In this document: positions 22,284 through 34,386 of the stretch, in pieces
Position numbering within the stretch: position 1 is the first letter of the stretch
Layout of the letters: every line of letters starts with the position of its first letter
DNA from: Glutinoglossum americanum
Taxonomy: Eukaryota; Ascomycota; Geoglossomycetes; Geoglossales; Geoglossaceae
Direction: 5' to 3'
Assembly: GCA_020080175.1 (NCBI GenBank)
Contig: JAGHQL010000080.1
Location: forward strand, 1-64,000
DNA length: 64,000 nucleotides
Position numbers and translations under genes: made by a program
Notes under the pieces: model-generated
Told to the model about the DNA's origin: nothing
What the model saw: only the letters and a program-made list of their open reading frames with translations
Database searches by the model: none

Positions 22284-23633
22284 GTGAACGGCGTGATAGA
22301 GGATAGTTTGGAAGCGCGAATATTTATCTCCCCACCCTTATAACCACATAGGAATCGAACTTTCTTCTAGCCATATCTTTTGCAATAGAAGCAGCTCCGG
22401 CCTCGCGAGCCGCGAAACCCTTGTTAAACTAAAACGGTGGTTCAATTACAATACAGTCAAAGACTTCCTCATTTTCACACCCCCCCATATCGCTTGTCTC
22501 TTCTTCATCTGGTGTGTCAAACTCCACTAATTTTGCTGGTTTGCACCTAGCCAACCAACGGGTATTAACTAGCATACCAGATGGTGTACGCTGAACCAGT
22601 GTACACCGTATTAAAAGATCGCGGCTGCGAGCATGTAAATAGGCAAAGCAATATATTGAATTGGAACCAGCTGCTCAATCTAGTGCTTAAGTAGAATAAA
22701 GAGCGGAAAGCAAGCTGCTTATATGGTACTCTTGCTGCTCGGAAATACAGTAACAATGCCGCCGAGTCAGCTCCCCACGAGGCTATGCCTCAGCAATGCC
22801 TATAAGGCATCTAGCTATCATGACGTAGAAGAGGATCAGGATCAGGATCCGAAGAATCCTCATATTGTTGACATCGTGGTAAGTCCCATGGCAAGCTCCG
22901 AGAGGATGCAGCCACCGGCCTCTGGCCATGACCGGCCATATAGCAAGGATGCTACCCTTTTCAACCTGCCGGGAGATTTTTCGGGCTTGGCGGGAGTTAA
23001 ACCCTGCTCTGGTACTTACCCAGCAGACTTACCCGCTAGGTAGAGGTAGGGTCGGGAAACAACGAGGTTGGTGTTCGCAGCGGGGTCTAGATGATGTAGA
23101 TTGCTTTTCCGCCCAACCCATACCTCGCTTGCCACCAAGTAATCCTACAGCCTTCCTCACCGACGAGGCTGCGAGTCGGCTACGAGACACCACACCGCGT
23201 AACCACAGTCTCTCTAGAGAATGGGAAGGCTGTGGATATGCAAGTGGGTGCTCAGCTGAGGAAGGCCAAGACGCCGCAGTGGCGTGTTTAGTGCTTGGCA
23301 AAAACCGCATGCGTGATCTGCCCAATGTGCTAGCCTGTAAACCGACGTGAATTACGTCCGTGACGAGATGAGGGGCATTGCGAGAGCCTGGAATCTATGC
23401 CGAGATATTTGGTGTGGAAAGAGATTGGCTACGTTCTAGTCATACTGGTCGACTTTATCGCCTGACGCGTGGCCTGTCGCTCAGGATAAGTGGGATATAT
23501 CAGGCTATGCTTCCTCTGCTGCAGAGTGTCGGATCTGAGAAATTTCCCTCTCTTAATATATCTAAAGCGTGTGAGGTACCAATCGATCCCACTGCTAGGC
23601 GGGTAGGCAAAAGATAACCTCCCACCCGCTACT
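22284..23633. other. Intergenic, no gene seen
   Basis: ORFs in this stretch lack recognisable motifs. The C-rich segment near 22480 and the GATCAG triplication near 22833 are the only simple repeats noted. The last 100 bases are probably the promoter of the aspartic protease gene. Confidence 0.4.
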
Positions 23634-25048
23634 ATGAAGCTCCTCCCGATCCTCGCCCTCAGCTCTAGTATCTTCTCGATATGTGTGAATGCGCTACAGC
23701 TCATGGCACGCGAGAACCCGGCTGTCATCAGAATCGGAATTGAGAGAGCGAATTACAGCCCCGTCGACAGGCGGCGGGATCCCTTAGCGCTCCCTCTGGC
23801 CAACTGGGTGGGTTCCCGATCGCGTAACCTAATTTCCGCGATAGACTCGCCTGACTACTGTCTGGCGCATTCTCCTAGCGGCGTGTTACATATTTTGCCG
23901 ACATCAGCATTGGAACGCCGCCACAGGCCTTGAGACTCGAGGTTGACACAGGAAGCAGCGACACTTGGCTCCCCTGGGTTTCATCTCCGATCTGCGTCGC
24001 ATGCTCCCCAACAACTCCTTGCTGCGATTACGGATCTTGTATGTCGAATCGCTGCTGTACCGCACCGATTATGAGATAGAGCTGACTAGGAAGTAGACGA
24101 TACCGAGTTGTCATCAACATATCGGTACCTAAATAGCCTCTTCTATATTAGCTATTTTGATCAAACTTCCTCAGGGGGAGACTACGGGACCGATGTGTTT
24201 CATATTGCTGGGGCTGACTTGGCAAATCAGCAAATCGGGGTGGGGATTGATACTAACAAATCACGTTAGTTTTCTCCAGTCTCTCCCTGATTTTTACCTT
24301 TTCCCTGGCCCGTTGGCTAAGTAATTAACCCACCACAGGCGGCCTATTAGGAATTGGTTTTTCTCAAGACGAAGCCGCGGACACTAAATACCCAAACGTA
24401 CCACAATCGCTCGTTGACCATGGGTATATCCACACAAACGCTTACAGCGTCTGGCTCAACGACCTTCAAGCCTCAACGGGGGAGATCCTGTTCGGTGGTA
24501 TCAATAGGGGGAAGTTTTCCGGGGAACTACAACTCTATGACATGTCAGATGCGGGCATAATGATTGGCAAGCTCATGGTCAACCTGACCGGCATAGGCAT
24601 CACAAGTGGCACGAGCGGGGAGCAAACAAACATCCCTTTCCCAACCGGCTTCGGTATCCCTGCCCTAATGGACACGGGGACCACTCTCGTCTATTTAGGA
24701 GACGCCCTCTTCAACCCCATCGCCACCTACTTTAATGCCCAATACGACTCAGAATTGGAGGCATACTCCGTCTCGTGCGCCTTCGCACAGGACTCTACAA
24801 CTGTAGATTTTTTCTTCCCCAGCCTCACGATCTCCGTGCCAATGAGCGAGATCGTTGACACCGTAAACGAGGGTGCGACGGGCTGTCGTTTTGGGCTTCA
24901 TCTGGCAGGCAAAGGCAAACCGCTCATCCTCGGAGATGTATTTCTCAGGAGCGCGTACGTGGTTTACGATTTGAAGAATTTGCAGATTGGGTTGGCGCAG
25001 AGTAGTTTCGGTTCGACGGTGGATGATATTGTGGAGATTGTGGATTGA
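23634..25048 (+). CDS. Secreted pepsin-like aspartic protease
   Basis: 404 residues from four exons: 23634-23807, 23879-24038, 24094-24264, 24339-25048. Frame is kept at each junction; the second intron ends at a GAAG just after a CTGAC branch site. Residues 1-20 are a signal peptide (MKLLPILALSSSIFSICVNA). The mature region opens with VTYFADISIGTPPQALRLEV and the first catalytic motif DTGSSDTW. The flap region and the LLGIGFSQDEAADTKYPNVP segment follow, then EILFGGINRGKF and the second catalytic motif ALMDTGTTLVYL. The C-terminus has LILGDVFLRSAYVVYDL, typical of family A1. Both catalytic Asp are present, so it should be active. It resembles yapsin/OpsB-type enzymes, but I see no GPI-anchor signal: the protein ends in an acidic DDIVEIVD, so it is probably secreted. 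Confidence 0.9.
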
Positions 25049-25240
25049 GTTGGTAGAGGGTGTGACTTTATATTTGGCCGGGTAGTATGTCGGCGCTATA
25101 GCCGCGTGGTGGGGGAGCAAGGGATTAGGTAATAGAGCTCAGGCCACCATGAGATAGACATTCTATCAATTAATTAATTAGTGAACTAGCCTAGTCTTAT
25201 TCTCGGTCCCGGTTTCTATCACACTCGCAGAAATCCACTG

Positions 25241-25591
25241 TCACGCCCTCGACCCATTTCCACACCTCGCACAAGCTCTCCGTGCCCTCACTGCCTCTCC
25301 GCTAACTATAGTGAATGGACCTTCTCCCCTTAGCTCTCTCAGAAATTGGTCCAGCGTCGGATCGGATTCCAGTTTCCCCAGCGCATTCCTAACCACTCGT
25401 TGCCTTTCCTCCGTACCGCTAGTGCTTTTCGTCGTTGCCGAACTTGTGGCGGCTCCTGCGGCCAAATTCCCAGGAGAGGCATGGCTAAACGCCCTGTCTA
25501 TGGCTAGAATGGCGGAGCAGGAGGGGCAGAATTTAGGGGCACCCCCCGCGGCGGCGGCGGTAGCAGTACTTGTGGGCATGCGGGCCGACAT
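25241..25591 (-). CDS. Small hypothetical protein with two Cys pairs
   Basis: A single ATG-started ORF of 116 residues. It has an Ala/Thr-rich N-terminus, a CPSC pair near residue 22, a charged middle (VVRNALGKLESDPTLDQFL) and a C-terminal CARCG pair. The two CxxC pairs could bind zinc, but no family is recognised. Composition looks protein-like rather than random, hence it is listed; the ORF could also be part of a spliced gene. Confidence 0.35.
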   Translation of the reverse strand: MSARMPTSTATAAAAGGAPKFCPSCSAILAIDRAFSHASPGNLAAGAATSSATTKSTSGTEERQRVVRNALGKLESDPTLDQFLRELRGEGPFTIVSGEAVRARRACARCGNGSRA

Positions 25592-27319
25592 GCGTCCGTT
25601 TGTGTTACTCCGTGGACTAGTTAACGTTAGCTAGAGCAGGGCCAGACACCGGACGAACGCGTGCGGATGGTTGGGGGTGAATGTCATGGATAAAACATGC
25701 GGGGAAATTTACAGGTCAATTGTACCGTCAGAAGCAGGGCGGTACCCACCTTGCCCGGTGTGGGTTTAGTTCTTTGATGCTTTGGTGTCTGCCCTTCTGA
25801 GAGCGAAGTGTAGGTTGGTTCTTCAACCAAGCCAATATATTCAGGTTTAAGAAGTGCGATGCTGACATGAACACAAGTATCTAGTGTACATTGATGGTTC
25901 CTTTATAGCCCTCCCCGCAATCCCGCTACAATCTGGCTCCATACATTGGTACGGCATTAGATAATTTCTGCACACTTCGCGATGCACATTGAGCGAACCT
26001 TCGACGCAAGAGACGTGCAAAAAAACACAAGGATCTCAGATGGCTACGCGTAATAAACCCGTATCACTAATTGGTATCTCTTGGGTAGCCCCACTTCGCT
26101 CGGGTGAGAGGGTTCGAGCTAAGCTCGGAGCGCCTAGGGCGATTGCTGGGCTGGCCGCCAGATTACCTTAGGTGGCTTAGTCATTTAGGGCACTCTATTC
26201 CACCCTCGAGTCCTTATAGGGTATTCCAGGCGAAACCGCCCAGTATTCGAACGCCGGTGTGTCGATTTGTCTGACGAAGATGGTTAATGTTGGGATGCCC
26301 GGTGGGCTGTGGATAGTATTTTTTTGCACATTTGTTTCAGGCAGAGCCCCGCGGAAGTGAAACCTCTAGCATGAGTCAAAGTGGTTCTGGCATCCATATG
26401 CGGTCAATCACTACAGAATGTTCCGTCCGGCCGTTGCTTGGATTAGGCGATCGGCTGGTCTGAGGGCTATGGTGCGACAAGGCAGAACGAGTGTTAAAAT
26501 TGTGTGGCTGAGGCAGATTCCGCAGGCCTTATCTATTTACTCCGCCCACACCACCGTTCCAAGTACCTACTCCTGTCCAATGCGGCCGCACGATACCTAC
26601 AATAACTGTTTTACGTAGTGCGGCATAGGGCGGTACTTAGAGCGACTGGGGCAACTGAGCGGGTGTTGCAGCGGCGCGATCCTCTGATGTAATTGTGGGG
26701 GGCATGTCGTTTGGCCACTCCGCTGTCGGGTATTTACTAAAATTAGGTACATATCTACCCGTGTGGGCGTGTGAATTTACTAGGCGAAACCTAGGGTGGC
26801 CATCCCAGCCCCTCAAACCTCTAGATATCCCGATTTCAGGGCTTAGATGTCTCCAAACTGTCCCGACTTATACATTCGGGAGCATTTTACAGCGAAGCCA
26901 CCCCCCCCCGTGCGGAATAGGCAAGGCCTCACCTTGGAGTCATGTGGTAGCGCTACCATTTGCCCATGTAAATCTAGCTACCCTTAACGTTTGGTAGAGT
27001 TGTAATAGCCCCCTCTTCCTCCTTGAACTCTTATTTTTGCCATTCTGCCACCTGCAGCACCCATTACACTAGAGGCGATCATCCCTTATTGATCGCTCCA
27101 CATTCGTTTTCACCTTCAAATTCCTTTCGTGTCTCTATTCTAACTACCAGCTACGACAACTTCGAGGCAGTGTAGAATGTTGGAATGCTAGACCGCAGCA
27201 CCCTGTTTTTCTACCACTCTTTCAGGGTTACCCGACTAGCATTGCCGGCCGTTTTTTTCCGTTCCGGGCACGTCCGCTTAACCTCCGTAGAGCTCGCTCA
27301 TTCGTTTGTAGCCCACAAG
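25592..27319. other. Gene-poor stretch
   Basis: No coding region is supported. A C-rich run (nine or more C) is at about 26900. The 130 bases before 27320 hold a T-rich and pyrimidine-rich leader, suitable for the Clr5-ankyrin gene promoter. Confidence 0.35.
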
Positions 27320-29285
27320 ATGACAATTGATTGGAGTCACCATAAAAATGAGGTGGTTGAACTCTACCGCAATCAGGACTTGCCCCTCGATAGGGTGCGG
27401 GAATACATGAAAGAGAGGTACGGTTTTGATGCGTGGTAAGGCGGTCCAGATACTCCCTTGATTCACCGGGTCATTTCCTCGACATTGGCTAATATACATC
27501 AGTATTCGCTCATATCGTGATAAGATCAGAGAGTGGGGAGCGTTCAAGCGCCACCAGAAGACAGAGGACCTTTCTGCCGTCTCGAATGACTCCGGGTATT
27601 CATCGCCCTCTCGCGACCCGCGACTAACGGTAGCTAGCCCGCGCAACTCTGAGTCCAGTAGCCTGCGTAGCCTCTCCACCCCATTCCGCCCTGCCCCTCT
27701 ACCGAGATCACCTAATCCACCGCCAAGTTTACCGGCAGAACCGCTGCCAGCGCGCCAGGCTCGCCCGAGTGGCATCACCATCCTAACCAGCTCTAATGTT
27801 ATTAAGAGAGAGGATATTCAGCAGCCCTATGTTTTGCATGCAACTAGCTCCCTTCCACCAAGCCTCCTACTGCGCTCACTTTCGGCGCACCTCCAACCGC
27901 ACGCTCCACCACCCTTTCCCGCCGCACCGCGAAAGATGGCTTACCACCGCCATGGAGGGGTTGGTGCTGATTGCAAATTTTGCGGGGTCTCGGAGCCTCA
28001 CCGCCTTGCCGCTCAAGCTAACGATACAAGGATTGAGGTCTTAGTAGAGCGTGTCGGGAAGCTGCAGGACATCAACAAACGGGACGTGTATGGAAACACA
28101 GGGCTTCACCACCTTGCTGCCGCGGGGCCGGACTTGGCACGATTGAAGGCGTTCTTCCGGGCTGGCGCGGACCTGAATTGTAAGAATACTGACGGTGAGA
28201 CTTTCATGCACCACCTTGAGCTGTCCGGGCTAGAGGGAGACATGGTGCATCTTCTAGACCTCCTTCGCGGTTCGGGATTTGATCTGAAGCATCGCACGCA
28301 TAACGGCCAGACCATACTCCACTCTCTTTTCGAACATGAGTTTAGCCTCGGTGTTCTCTGTGAAATTCTCCCTACTTTCCAGACAGCAGGAAACGACATC
28401 AACGCTTGGGATAACCAAGGCTACAGCGCCGTTGACAGGCTCTACGCTAACTGGAAGCTCATGCGGGAGAGAGGCCAACGGTCCAGCGAGGGTGTAGATA
28501 ACTTGGAGCAAATCCTAATATACTTTGGGGCGGCCTGGCGCGTACGCAAGAGGGTGGATGTCGGAATGGTTGATGAAGGCGATGGGGAAGGTGGTCTGAC
28601 GTCCCCACAGCGGCTCAACGAAGATCATGACGCCCAAGCCTGTCGATCCATTCGATGCCTCGACGCCCAAGACCGCGAAATGCTGGACATAATTAGTCAA
28701 TCTTCGCATGAGCCCTTCTCCCAGAGTGAACTCGGTCGAAACTCACTCCATTGCCTCGCCCACGTCATCCGTCTGAACCCTGAATCTCCTATGAGCAAAC
28801 AGCCCCCGACGGCGCGTCTCGACCACGTTGCCGACTGCATCAAGCGTGGGGTGGACCTGAATAGCTTCGACCGGTTTGGTGCGACGCCAATCCACTCTTT
28901 CCTCTCCGAACCCCGTAGTAATGAAGCTGAAGCGACGACCGCGGATATAGTTCGGCTCCTTATCGAGAAGGGAGCCGATATTGATATGCGTAACCGCGAC
29001 GGTGACACCCCTCTGCACCTGGCATGTAAAAACGGCCTTCGCTGCTGCGTCGACGTGCTCCTTCGCCTCGGCGCTAATTTGCATGCGCGGAATCGAAGAG
29101 GGAGGGGGATCATTGAAGAGGCGAGAGAGGAGGCGAGAATGTGGACGGTGCTGGAGTATCGAGGGGAATTCGCGAGGGGTGTGGCGCGTATCGCTGATAT
29201 TGAGTGCTGCATCGAAGCGGTACGCATGAGCGGAGGTGTGGGAAATCCAACCGAGGCACACGAGTATTGCTTGTGGGGTTGGTAA
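27320..29285 (+). CDS. Clr5-domain ankyrin repeat protein
   Basis: 632 residues from two exons (27320-27435 and 27503-29285; intron 27436-27502, phase 2). The N-terminal 60 residues are a Clr5 domain (PF14420): MTIDWSHHKNEVVELYRNQD, EVREYMKERYGFDA-like register, then IRSYRDKIREWGAFKRHQK. The domain is split by the intron exactly before CIRSY. A Pro/Ser-rich linker follows (about 70-190), then two ankyrin blocks: about 220-370 (GNTGLHHLAAAGPDLARLKA; NGQTILHSLFEHE) and about 490-600 (GATPIHSFLSEPRS; DGDTPLHLACKNGLRCCVDV). Ankyrin repeats bind proteins; Clr5 is a short fungal domain of unclear role often fused to ankyrin or TPR repeats. ATG 27320 was chosen because the Clr5 domain begins right there; the frame upstream has no domain. 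Confidence 0.85.
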
Positions 29286-29433
29286 CGGGAGGTTTTGGCC
29301 CCGTTTCAGCCTTAATATCTCACGCCAACAGTTTTCACTTGACTATTCAAACTTGCTTGTTTCACTGAATGAACTGCTAATATAACCTAAAACTAATCGC
29401 AATCTTACGGGCGCTTTTTTGCGTGGTGATGTA

Positions 29434-29525
29434 GGGTCCGAGGTGACCATTCGCGACGTAAGTACCTCGCTGATGGATTTTTGGTGAAAAAGGTACTTAA
29501 TTCTTCATATTTTCAAAGTCTTATA
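29434..29525 (+). repeat. Degraded left arm of the dispersed TIR family
   Basis: TA at 29432 is followed by GGGTCCGAGGTGACCATTCG, then GTACCTCGCTGATGG and AAAAAGGTACTTAATTC. It follows the left arm of the element at 54852 for about 90 bases with many mismatches. A possible opposite end of the same copy is at 30877. Confidence 0.6.
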
Positions 29526-31039
29526 AAAATAACCACTAGTATTTAGGCTGTTAAAGGATCGCTGCGCATGTTAATACATATAGATAGGGAATGAAGAGTA
29601 GAATTGGCACTGTATATGATCTCCAGGCTATAAGCGCCTTAATTGCATTGTACTGTTCCCTGCTATAAGGGTGCTCACCGGCGACCGGACCACTTCCACC
29701 CGGGTGCCCATTTTGCAACGGCCACGGCGATACAAGGCCCGATGTCGCTAGGGCTATCCTCATCGTCCAAAGGTGGTGGTGTTGAGGCATGGTGTTATTG
29801 CCTGGTACTGCACCTAGAGGGGGCCTTCGTCCGGGTGCATCTTCTCTTTGTTAAAGCTCCTCTAACCTCTGCCATAGTCATCTCTCGCCCTCCTTTTATT
29901 CTCTGCCGCTTCTTTGACTGTTTCTCCTTCTTTTTGTTGCAAGCTATCTACCCTTGGTGTTCTTTTCTCAGCAATGTCTCCTTGCCGATTTTACCAATAA
30001 GAGTCCGCAGCTCAGAATTTTTATCGCCTAATAGTTAGCTTGATGTTTCTACCATTTGCTCATTTCTTGAGCATTCAAAGGTGCTTGAAGATGCGTTGAA
30101 ATGTGTGGGCGGGGTGGTATGAGAGGCCAAACCGGAGGCTTTCCTTAGAACAGGACCAGGACTATAAGGAACTATGAGAAGCCTAGACTCAATGTTGTTT
30201 TTAGTTATTTCCTTGGGTCACAAAATACCATAGATTTCTAAGAATTCTGCTTCGGCAATATACAGTTCTCTCAACCTAAGTCGCTTGTCACTTCTCGGGG
30301 ATGAGGCTTTTTGCGATGAAGGCAATAGATTATAGTATGTTATAATAGGTAAGGAACCCTTGAGTTAACCATCACTAAACCCACCTATTTATTGCTCGTT
30401 CTTCCATTGGAGTGCATTCCCGGCAGTGCGCATTCGCCTCTTGCTTGGTTTTCCGTCCTTTTCATCGATAGTTAACTGTAGCATAGGGAGCACCTTATAA
30501 AGCGCAGCACCTCTGATTGAGTCTAACGAGCTGATTTCTAGAGTCTCAATCGCAAGAACTTTCGGTTCTTTATCCATCCAATTTCCTATAGGTCGTGGTA
30601 GCCGTGTCGAGAGGTATTGCACTGTCGGGTTGGGTGTAGTTTGGGGTTCGCTTGCTGGTGAGCACCCTTACAATCCACCTACAATTACGGAAAAAATTTC
30701 CTGCCACTACTTCTCCTAATCAAACAACAACAATATATTCTAGTTGCCTCAAATTTAGTAGCTGATGGTGCCTGTATCCTAGTACCTATTACAAGGGTTT
30801 CAAAATTTACAATTTGCATCTGTAATATCTGTTGTGGGTCTGGCGGGGTTCGCGTTGCAAATGGCCATCTCGGACTCGATCTAGACTATATTGCCGCCAG
30901 TGTAATTGCTCATGCGAAGGCCGAGGAAGCGGAGGTTCGTGAGGCGAGGCAGGCCTTAAGCGTGGCCTCGTGCCTATACGCAACCACACCAGTCAAGTTT
31001 GGCGAATATCCAACCTGCTTCTCCCGAAAAAGCCTCACC
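29526..31039. other. Gene-poor stretch with a TIR end
   Basis: No gene is supported. A minus frame at 30389-30622 (WMDKEPKVLAIETLEISSLD) looks protein-like but matches nothing I know. At 30863-30877 GGCCATCTCGGACTC repeats the TIR-family end in inverse orientation, so 29434-30877 may be one decayed element of about 1.4 kb. Confidence 0.4.
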
Positions 31040-31258
31040 ATGGCGCAGCAATCAACCGCTCCTCCTGATACAGATTTCTCTGCTATTCGCAACTCGCAGC
31101 CGCTCACTGCTGCTCATGCTGGACTTATCGCTCGAGCGGAAGACATCATCGATAAGGCCAAGCGTGACGTGCTCACCCCAGAGACATTCCCGAAATTCCA
31201 GCGATACCTCCACCATATGTTGGACCTCAGTCCGGACCCGCCCCCAACTGTGACTTAG
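31040..31258 (+). CDS. Short hypothetical ORF (72 aa)
   Basis: The ATG sits in a favourable CACCATGGCG context. The product has a helical middle (AHAGLIARAEDIIDKAKRDV, then ETFPKFQRYLHHMLDL) and ends DPPPTVT. Composition suggests a real exon, possibly the first exon of a gene whose later part is the HNH-like fragment at 31420-32000, but I cannot find a clean junction. Confidence 0.35.
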   Translation: MAQQSTAPPDTDFSAIRNSQPLTAAHAGLIARAEDIIDKAKRDVLTPETFPKFQRYLHHMLDLSPDPPPTVT

Positions 31259-31419
31259 GTTATTGAGAGTTTATTGCGGGGCGGTGCGGGTAGGGTATAT
31301 AGTGATATTTACCGAGCTTGTACATTCGACAGGTCGAGCGGAGCGGGTCGGCCCGCAGTAAGTGGGGGCAACACCAACCATGTGTTCGGAAAGCCTAGCA
31401 CAGCATAGGGTAGGACCCT

Positions 31420-32000
31420 AGCCTCTAGGAATTCCGGATGCAGCAGCTACTCTTATAGCAAGATCAAGTCCATAGGGCTTTGCCGGATGTCGGGCAGCCG
31501 GAAATGTACATTACAATCCTGCCACGTTATCTCCTTCTCCAGCAGAGGGGAAAGCTGGAAGATCGACTGCTACCGTGAACTGGCCCGGTCGGTGTTTGGC
31601 CAGGAGGCCTGGGGAGCACTCCTATCAAATGTTATGAATGGAGGTAAGGATATAAGCCGCAACATCAATTGTCTAGCCAACGGACTCTCGCTCTCGCCAG
31701 CCTGGCGCACCGCCTGGGATGCGATGAAGCGATACTTATCCATGGATTGGTCAACGTATGATGGGGGAACCAGAGGAGTATGTACGCAATGGTTGAGTTT
31801 GGGTAAAAAAGCTGATTTATCAAATCCTAATTTGATGCTCGCTTCCACTAGCTCGGTGACCCAATGTCCGATGTCTCAAACTGCTGGGGCGGCCAATACA
31901 CATACCCCCATCAGGACCAAAGTCCTGGCCCATGATGGAGGAAAAACAACACGATCCCATTCCATCGCATTGCTGAATGCAGATGGATCGCCACAATAAT
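31420..32000 (+). pseudogene. HNH-like nuclease fragment
   Basis: The frame reads LCRMSGSRKCTLQSCHVISF and later ARSVFGQEAWGALLSN, then ISRNINCLANGLSLSPAW with a following TAWDAM. This is the order of the fungal HNH family (PF13391): Cys-x-x-(S/T)-G, His-Val/Ile-Ile, then Asn-x-x-x-Leu and a late Trp-Asp. The usual last His of the motif is not at its place. After about 31750 the frame no longer looks like the family, and the expected C-terminal region is missing. It is probably a decayed relative of the intact HNH gene at 35961-37403. Confidence 0.45.
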
Positions 32001-34386
32001 CCCCACCAGTACCTTCCGCACACCTACTATACGTCCGCGAGACGCTCGTGCGGATAGCTCGCATGATAGGCACCTCAGGGGAGCGCAATGGTGAATTTGA
32101 CGATGGCGATTTTGGACCGTTGGGTATGGCCGGTTATGTGGACTCATTGGGTAATCATCCGAAGACCCCACCCGACCACAGTTACATCACCGCCGCATCT
32201 CGCCCACTGGCGACACTAGAGAAGGTAGAAGTGCTCACCGAGCCTACCTCGCACAATGTCGACGATGGCAACGGGTTGGCTCACCATCTAATATCGCAGA
32301 ATACTCCCGCGCTTAACCTCGCAACACCTCCACACGATCCGGGTATATGCAAAGATGCTGAGCCGCGCGACCCGGCACTGTCCCGTTGTGGGGGCCGGAT
32401 ATAAGGGTCTGGCTTCGTCGACAATCTGGGAGTGGAGCGAAAGCGGAAAGATATCTGTATATAGAGAAGTTCGGGACTTATAGGTTTTTCTATGCCTTTA
32501 ACGCAAATCTAGTGTGAATGATATCAAACTAGCCACCGTGTGATCGCAGCCCTACTGGCGTTATTCCGTTACAAAGGCTCCAGATCGAGCTTCCGCACCA
32601 GCATTTGGGGAGGGAGCCTCTAATGACTCCACCCTATCACCACGCGGCCCACGTTCCAGATATCCTATATGAACTCTGTTCGTCGAGGCTGGCCGCCTAC
32701 TAGCAGTCATCACTCCTCCGGATCCGAACAATCGTTGGGTAGACTGTGCGACACCCCTTGGTTCAATGAGGCCTATATCAAAGAACCCAGGCTCGCGACA
32801 TGCGGCACGCTCGCCATTAGGATACGCATGCCCAATGGACTCAAAACCGTATTTCACCGGCATAATCCCTATTCTACGTTGGAGAGTGCCTCCTTTTCAG
32901 CAAAGTAGCGACCCCCACCAAACGGAAGCCAGTCTGTGGGCGCATTTTCCACCGATCCCTCCCCTCTCCTTCTAGCAGGAACCACTCCGCCCAGGATGCG
33001 CTCGCGGGGTATTCCGACGTATCCCAGGCCTTCTCGTAATGCGTCGGGCAGGGTGGGGCGGAAAAGAGCTGCCGGCATGCCCGCCACTCCCACATCGTAA
33101 TTCGAGCGGCGAAACGCCACCATGGGCGTGCATCAGCGGAGGATGTCATGGAAATTGAATTCAGTGGCGGGAGGTCGAACGGTTTTAGAGCCAGGCTGCG
33201 AATACGAGCAAGGCGGTGTTGGGGTTAACGCTTGCTGGGTATCCAGATAGATGGCCCGTGGAGACGGGATAAAGGTTCGGTTCCCTGCGCGCTAGCCTGC
33301 AGGTTACCAGGCGGGCGGAATCAGCCCCTGCAGTCGCGGCAGCGGCCCAATGGGGCGACCTCCGGGAGGCTATCGAAGGCTTCTTTAACCGCACCTGGTA
33401 GGCCTTTACTTAGCTTCCCTGCTACCGCTGCAGCGCTCGCTGGATCGCTCACCGGATAGCATGATCAAAAAATGCTTCAACTAGGAGCCCGTATTCCCGG
33501 TGTGAGGACTCGGCCGGTGCGAGACGAGTTACCTGCCCGTGATCAACAAGTAGAGCGAGAGGTCGGAGGTCGGACTTCAGAGGTTATTGATTCTGAAATG
33601 TTTTTTTTCTCCCCTTGAGCGTAGGGGCCTATGAGTGTATTTCCTTTTTTGGGTGGCCTCTCTTAAGCCAGGTTGTTAGGATAGTCAGCTAAAAGTTAGG
33701 GGGCGCTATGTTGGGTTCAGGGCTGGCTAGCTAGATAAGCTGGAAGGACCGGTCAAATGGCCCCCCGGCTCTACCATCGGGGCACCAAGGCTTCGAGGGT
33801 CAGGCCACCAGACGCAGAATCGACCATTAGAGATCGCGCGAGCAGAATAGCCTCCAATTTTTTGTGCAGCGACTACTACCCCAACCGGGAATCTACGGTG
33901 GGGCTCCAGAAAGAGCCAAAGAGGACCCGTTTCAGGGCTTAAACAAACATTGTGCCCACGGGGGCGTTGATCGATAGACTAAGGATCCCAGCGATCACAC
34001 TTCTAGGACTGAGGGGTGAGACAATGAGTTGTGAACGGGGCCAGCGTAAGCTTTTCGGGATCTGTAGTAGGTAGAGTGCTCTGTGCCCCGATTTGGAGTC
34101 CTAGCTTTATGAAACATTCTATGGCAAGGCATCCTCTTTCCAAATTCGACGGCTTTGTGTGAAAGGGCCTCAAGCGCGGGAACACTTGTTATTACAAGGG
34201 GGGCAGAGCAGACTAAAGAGTGTGGAAGGTAAACGCCGTAGTACACAGGTAGCGAAACAGGAAGGAAAATTAGAGAATATAAGGGGCTGGGGGGAAACTG
34301 GGAAAGAGATAGGGGGAATGCAGGGTAAGAGCGGGATGGGGGCAGAGGTGGCCGTCATTTTGCAGGAGACACCCACCAGTGCTATG
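32001..34386. other. Gene-poor stretch
   Basis: No gene is supported. Minus-strand frames at 32561-33123 have protein-like composition but no confident family. A T run lies at 33600. Confidence 0.3.

Noticed and set aside
28106-29261. Several minus-strand ORFs across the ankyrin gene
   Set aside because: They are antisense shadows of the Clr5-ankyrin coding exon.
32561-33149. Minus-strand frames faintly like the end of a fungal heat-labile-enterotoxin-A-type ADP-ribosyltransferase
   Set aside because: The likeness is limited to one short stretch and no catalytic region can be shown. At most it is a fossil; not called.
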